From an uncultured Rhodobiaceae bacterium (GTDB lineage: Archaea; Thermoplasmatota; Poseidoniia; Poseidoniales; Poseidoniaceae), in contig CALDQY010000118.1 of the NCBI GenBank assembly GCA_937911445.1, forward strand, positions 1 to 17,415: a stretch of DNA of 17,415 bases, given 5' to 3'. The notes below the pieces were generated by a model. That model saw nothing but the letters and a program-made list of their open reading frames with translations, ran no database searches and was not told the origin of the DNA. Position numbers and translations under genes: made by a program. Shown here piece by piece: positions 15,332-17,415 of the stretch (within the stretch, counting starts at the first letter, position 1; the number at the start of each line of letters is the position of its first letter).

Positions 15332-15351
15332 TTTTCGGCCCCGGTTGCATC

Positions 15352-15359
15352 AAAATATG
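15352..15359 (-). promoter_or_regulatory. TATA-like box before membrane paralogue B
   Basis: On the minus strand CATATTTT lies 21-28 nt before the ATG at 15331 and fills most of the 31-bp gap after the pilin-like gene. It may let the membrane paralogues be expressed apart from the pilin pair. Confidence 0.4.
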
Positions 15360-15362
15360 TTT

Positions 15363-15986
15363 TCAGGTCACCGATTCTCCTACTCCGTAGGTTGTTATCA
15401 TCAACTCTTGCGTCGTGTGACCCCCATTCGGGAGGAAAATGGAATAATATGCAGAAATACCATTCTCATGAATGAATTCTGGCCCGCAGGCGTTGGTCGG
15501 ATTGCCTCCGTCACCCCAACTTCCGCCACCTCTTCCACCATCAGCGATGACGAAGTAGCGGTTTCCAGATTCCAATGTCCCTGGGATGCCGTCCTCTGGA
15601 TCATCTCCAACTGGCCATATTGTAGTACTATCTGGCGCAGATGACAAATCGTCACCTAGGTATCCATAACGTCGATGAATCACATCGTTGAGTTCGCACC
15701 AAAGGACATATCCAACCTCACTTGTAATGACTTCTTTACCCAGGCTTTGATATTCGATCATGAAAAGGTAGTCATCAAAATCGTCATCAATCCAACCTCC
15801 AACAAAAATAATCTGAGTATGCGCTTCGTTCGTTGCAACCGCAACGGTTTCTTCTGTTGTTTCAGAAATCCGTTCGAGTTGGTTGAGCATGATATACGAT
15901 GATGAAACGACTGCCAAAAGCGACCCAATAAACACAATCATTGCGCCTATTCCAACCTGCGCAAAAATGTCATTCTCTTCGCGCAT
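15363..15986 (-). CDS. Archaellin/type IV pilin-like protein 2
   Basis: A 207-residue surface filament-type protein. The N-terminus DIFAQVGIGAMIVFIGSLLAVVSS (6-29) closely matches the archaellin pattern (Q-V-G-I-G-T-L-I-V-F-I-A), a short charged leader followed by a hydrophobic helix that packs in the filament core. Processing by an archaellin/prepilin peptidase is expected near Ala9-Gln10, although the usual Gly before the cut is replaced by Ala. The remaining 170 residues are an extracellular, acidic domain with a Gly-rich loop (GGRGGGSWGDGG, 150-161) and two Cys (97, 167) that could form a disulfide. It follows the other pilin-like gene after only 4 bp, so the two are very probably co-transcribed and their products may interact. 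It could be an archaellin, a minor pilin or a FlaF/FlaG-like component. No motor genes are in the window. Confidence 0.8.
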   Translation of the reverse strand: MREENDIFAQVGIGAMIVFIGSLLAVVSSSYIMLNQLERISETTEETVAVATNEAHTQIIFVGGWIDDDFDDYLFMIEYQSLGKEVITSEVGYVLWCELNDVIHRRYGYLGDDLSSAPDSTTIWPVGDDPEDGIPGTLESGNRYFVIADGGRGGGSWGDGGNPTNACGPEFIHENGISAYYSIFLPNGGHTTQELMITTYGVGESVT

Positions 15987-15990
15987 AAAA

Positions 15991-16632
15991 TCAACTCATG
16001 AGGTCATAGCCAGCACGAACATCTGTTGGGATGTAGAAATCCAATTCCGTTGTACGTCCGTTTTCGACTGCAAGAACCAAGGTTGCCGACATATCCTCGA
16101 CAAGATCGCACTCAACCGCAGGATCGTTGGGAACTCTTGTCGGATCGTCAACATCAATAATGATGTGATAGTAATTACCCGCAACGAATGAATCAATTGC
16201 GGCATCGTCTTGTGCATTCCCTGATAAATCGGTTGCTGCGTCAAAATCTCCGCTTGCATAAACCAGTGTATGATCAACTTTGTTGTTGACGGAACCTGGG
16301 TCAATATCCATGATGTCACACATCATCGCCCACTTGACATTGACATCGGGTATATCATTACCAGCGTAAGGGAACTTAAACATCATGTAGAGTTGGTCGT
16401 TGGTATTTCCAGCATCATCAAATGATTCGACTTCAAAGACAAGGACCAAAGGTACGGAATTCAATGTTTCAGATTGTTCGAGGGATTGTGACTTGGATTG
16501 CATGAATGCCTGTTCAATCATCATCAAAGCCATGCCTGCTACGATCGCTGAGAAGAGAAGAATCATGATCATACTGACCATAGCGCTCAGCGCAAGTTCA
16601 GCAGCGGTATCGCGCTGAAGTTCCTCCTCCAT
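15991..16632 (-). CDS. Archaellin/type IV pilin-like protein 1
   Basis: A 213-residue protein with a short charged leader (MEEELQRDTAAE), a single N-terminal hydrophobic helix at about 13-40 (LALSAMVSMIMILLFSAIVAGMALMM), then a polar linker (QSKSQSLEQSE) and an acidic ectodomain with beta-strand character (SVPLVLVFEVESF, TLVLAVENGRTTELDFYI). This layout is that of archaeal pilins and archaellin-like proteins; the helix lacks the clear QVGIG motif of its neighbour, so it is more likely an accessory or divergent subunit. Two Cys (105, 175) could form a disulfide, as in the partner. The ATG has TTTAGA 24-29 nt upstream and no upstream SD, suggesting leaderless transcription and the start of the operon. 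The following gene begins 4 bp after its stop. Confidence 0.72.
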   Translation of the reverse strand: MEEELQRDTAAELALSAMVSMIMILLFSAIVAGMALMMIEQAFMQSKSQSLEQSETLNSVPLVLVFEVESFDDAGNTNDQLYMMFKFPYAGNDIPDVNVKWAMMCDIMDIDPGSVNNKVDHTLVYASGDFDAATDLSGNAQDDAAIDSFVAGNYYHIIIDVDDPTRVPNDPAVECDLVEDMSATLVLAVENGRTTELDFYIPTDVRAGYDLMS

Positions 16633-16653
16633 GATTGTTAAAGCATAGTCGAG

Positions 16654-16661
16654 AATCTAAA
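16654..16661 (-). promoter_or_regulatory. TATA-like box of the pilin-like operon
   Basis: On the minus strand TTTAGATT lies 22-29 nt before the ATG at 16632. The same TTTAGA core at the same distance precedes the helicase gene. It is in the 52-bp gap after the TSP3 membrane protein gene, so the pilin pair probably has its own promoter. Confidence 0.45.
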
Positions 16662-16684
16662 TGCTTGCCTATGACTTGTCCCAG

Positions 16685-17413
16685 TTACTGCGATTGTTCG
16701 TATGCAATCCATTGATTCGCCTGCGGATCGAGGTAGAACAAGGAACCGTCTTCTTGGCGTAACCATCGAACACCGTTTTCCTCCCATTCTTGGCCATTAC
16801 TATCCGCCCCAGGACTGTCATTTGAGCCCTGTTGCTCAAGCATCTGTGTCTCCATTTGACCTTGGGCTACTGGTTCTTGTGAGAATGGACTAACCTTTTC
16901 GATGCCAAGTGCATTGTTTCGTTGCATGACACCAAGACCCGCAAGAGCACCTAGAACGAGAATCGCCACGAGCGTGTAGATGAGGAAGCCGCCTCCACCG
17001 CTCTCAACTTCCGCCTTGGTTTGGGTCGGGTCATCAGGGTATGCATCCTGCTTGTTCGGGACACCATCACCATCGGAATCCTCCCACTCTTGTGGGTCGA
17101 GTGGGAAGGCATCGTCTCGGTCGTTGTAGCCATCATTATCTGAATCGTACTGCTCGAGAGCGCATCCATCATCGTCGGCGATGCTGGTCATGTTGGTTGC
17201 AGGACAATCGTCTCGGTTGTCCGTTACACCGTCCATGTCCGTATCTCTTTGACTGGATACACAACCATTGGCATCGAGCGATGGATCTGGATTAGTCATT
17301 GGACAGAGGTCAAAGGCGTTGTTGATGGTATCACCATCGTCATCGATTTGACTTGCTCCACAACCATCAGCATCTGGAGCTTCACCAGCAGGTGTTGCAG
17401 GACAAATATCTTC
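16685..17413 (-). CDS. TSP3-repeat membrane protein with cytoplasmic WW-like tail (5' end outside window)
   Basis: The frame stays open to the right edge, so this is the C-terminal 242 residues; the Met at 17299 lies inside a repeat and is not the true start. The visible ectodomain consists of Asp-rich calcium-binding repeats with paired cysteines, built as D-x-C-P ... D-x-x-G-C-x-x-x-Q-x-D-x-D-x-D, followed by two Cys-free units (DSDNDGYNDRDDAFPLDP and DSDGDGVPNKQDAYPDDP). A Gly-rich linker leads to one membrane helix (nt 16922-16987, FLIYTLVAILVLGALAGLGVM). After it comes a Gln/Ser-rich linker and a small aromatic module, GVRWLRQEDGSLFYLDPQ then QWIAYEQ, reminiscent of short WW-like tails. 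It is probably a calcium-stabilised surface protein. It is on the same strand as the pilin-like operon, 52 bp upstream. Confidence 0.85.
   Translation of the reverse strand, partial: EDICPATPAGEAPDADGCGASQIDDDGDTINNAFDLCPMTNPDPSLDANGCVSSQRDTDMDGVTDNRDDCPATNMTSIADDDGCALEQYDSDNDGYNDRDDAFPLDPQEWEDSDGDGVPNKQDAYPDDPTQTKAEVESGGGGFLIYTLVAILVLGALAGLGVMQRNNALGIEKVSPFSQEPVAQGQMETQMLEQQGSNDSPGADSNGQEWEENGVRWLRQEDGSLFYLDPQANQWIAYEQSQ
17024..17413 (-). repeat. Cysteine-paired TSP3-like calcium-binding repeats
   Basis: Roughly 36-residue units carry a CP dipeptide and a GC dipeptide around a D-x-D-x-D-G calcium loop: EDICPAT, DADGCGASQIDDDGD, DLCPMTN, DANGCVSSQRDTDMDG, DDCPATN and DDDGCALEQYDSDNDG. Paired cysteines are probably disulfide-bonded between units, as in thrombospondin type 3 repeats. 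The array continues past the window edge. Confidence 0.8.
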
Positions 17414-17415
17414 AT

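Noticed and set aside
16685..17299. Met at 17299 as the start of the right-edge TSP3 protein
   Set aside because: The frame remains open to the window edge and the upstream codons continue the same Cys/Asp repeat pattern, so this Met is internal (in CPMTNPDP).
1..17415. CRISPR arrays, tRNA or rRNA genes, insertion sequences
   Set aside because: No regularly spaced direct DNA repeats, no cloverleaf with a T-loop signature, no rRNA core sequences and no transposase frame or terminal inverted repeats were seen. The repeats present are diverged protein-level repeats.

Overview
The window looks like part of a Marine Group II euryarchaeal genome (Candidatus Poseidoniales) or a close relative. This rests on several things seen together: a very large secreted thrombospondin-type-3 (TSP3) / transglutaminase-like protein, a second TSP3-repeat membrane protein, archaellin/type IV pilin-like proteins, an XPD/Rad3-type Fe-S helicase, a ribbon-helix-helix regulator, and A/T-rich boxes about 22-29 nt before many start codons, as expected for leaderless archaeal transcripts. 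Base composition is near 50% GC except for one GC-rich island. The lineage is an inference from gene content; no marker gene such as rRNA lies in the window.

Layout. Bases 1-52 are the acidic tail of an upstream gene. Bases 113-9064 (+) hold one gene for a 2983-residue envelope protein: signal peptide, about 690 residues of Ca-binding Asp-rich repeats, a transglutaminase-like domain with an intact Cys-His-Asp triad, a long stalk of roughly 100-residue Ig-like modules, one C-terminal membrane helix and a cytoplasmic DUF4129-like tail. Converging on it from the right is a minus-strand set: an XPD-family helicase (11644-9536) followed 19 bp later by a small Hsp20-like protein (9516-9067). Upstream of the helicase is a 340-bp stretch that is much richer in GC, contains strong hairpins, and holds a 77-codon reading frame starting with an ATGA overlap on the RHH regulator gene (12356-11985). 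The RHH gene is divergent from a duplicated TerB-like helical protein (12480-12917, +). The 123-bp region between them carries an array of short inverted GTATTRC half-sites around both promoters, which suggests an autoregulated divergent unit.

Next comes a bacterial-type glutamate dehydrogenase (gdhA, 13006-14361, +). It converges on a minus-strand cell-surface cluster: two tandem paralogous three-helix membrane proteins of unknown function (14818-14363 and 15331-14885), two archaellin/pilin-like proteins (15986-15363 and 16632-15991), and a TSP3-repeat membrane protein that runs off the right edge (16685 to past 17413).

The cell envelope is the main theme: calcium-binding repeats, a probable cell-surface transglutaminase or protease, and filament subunits. 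The most unusual items are the giant protein, the duplicated RHH regulator with its operator-like array, the GC-rich island, and the pilin pair next to the tandem CC-motif membrane proteins.
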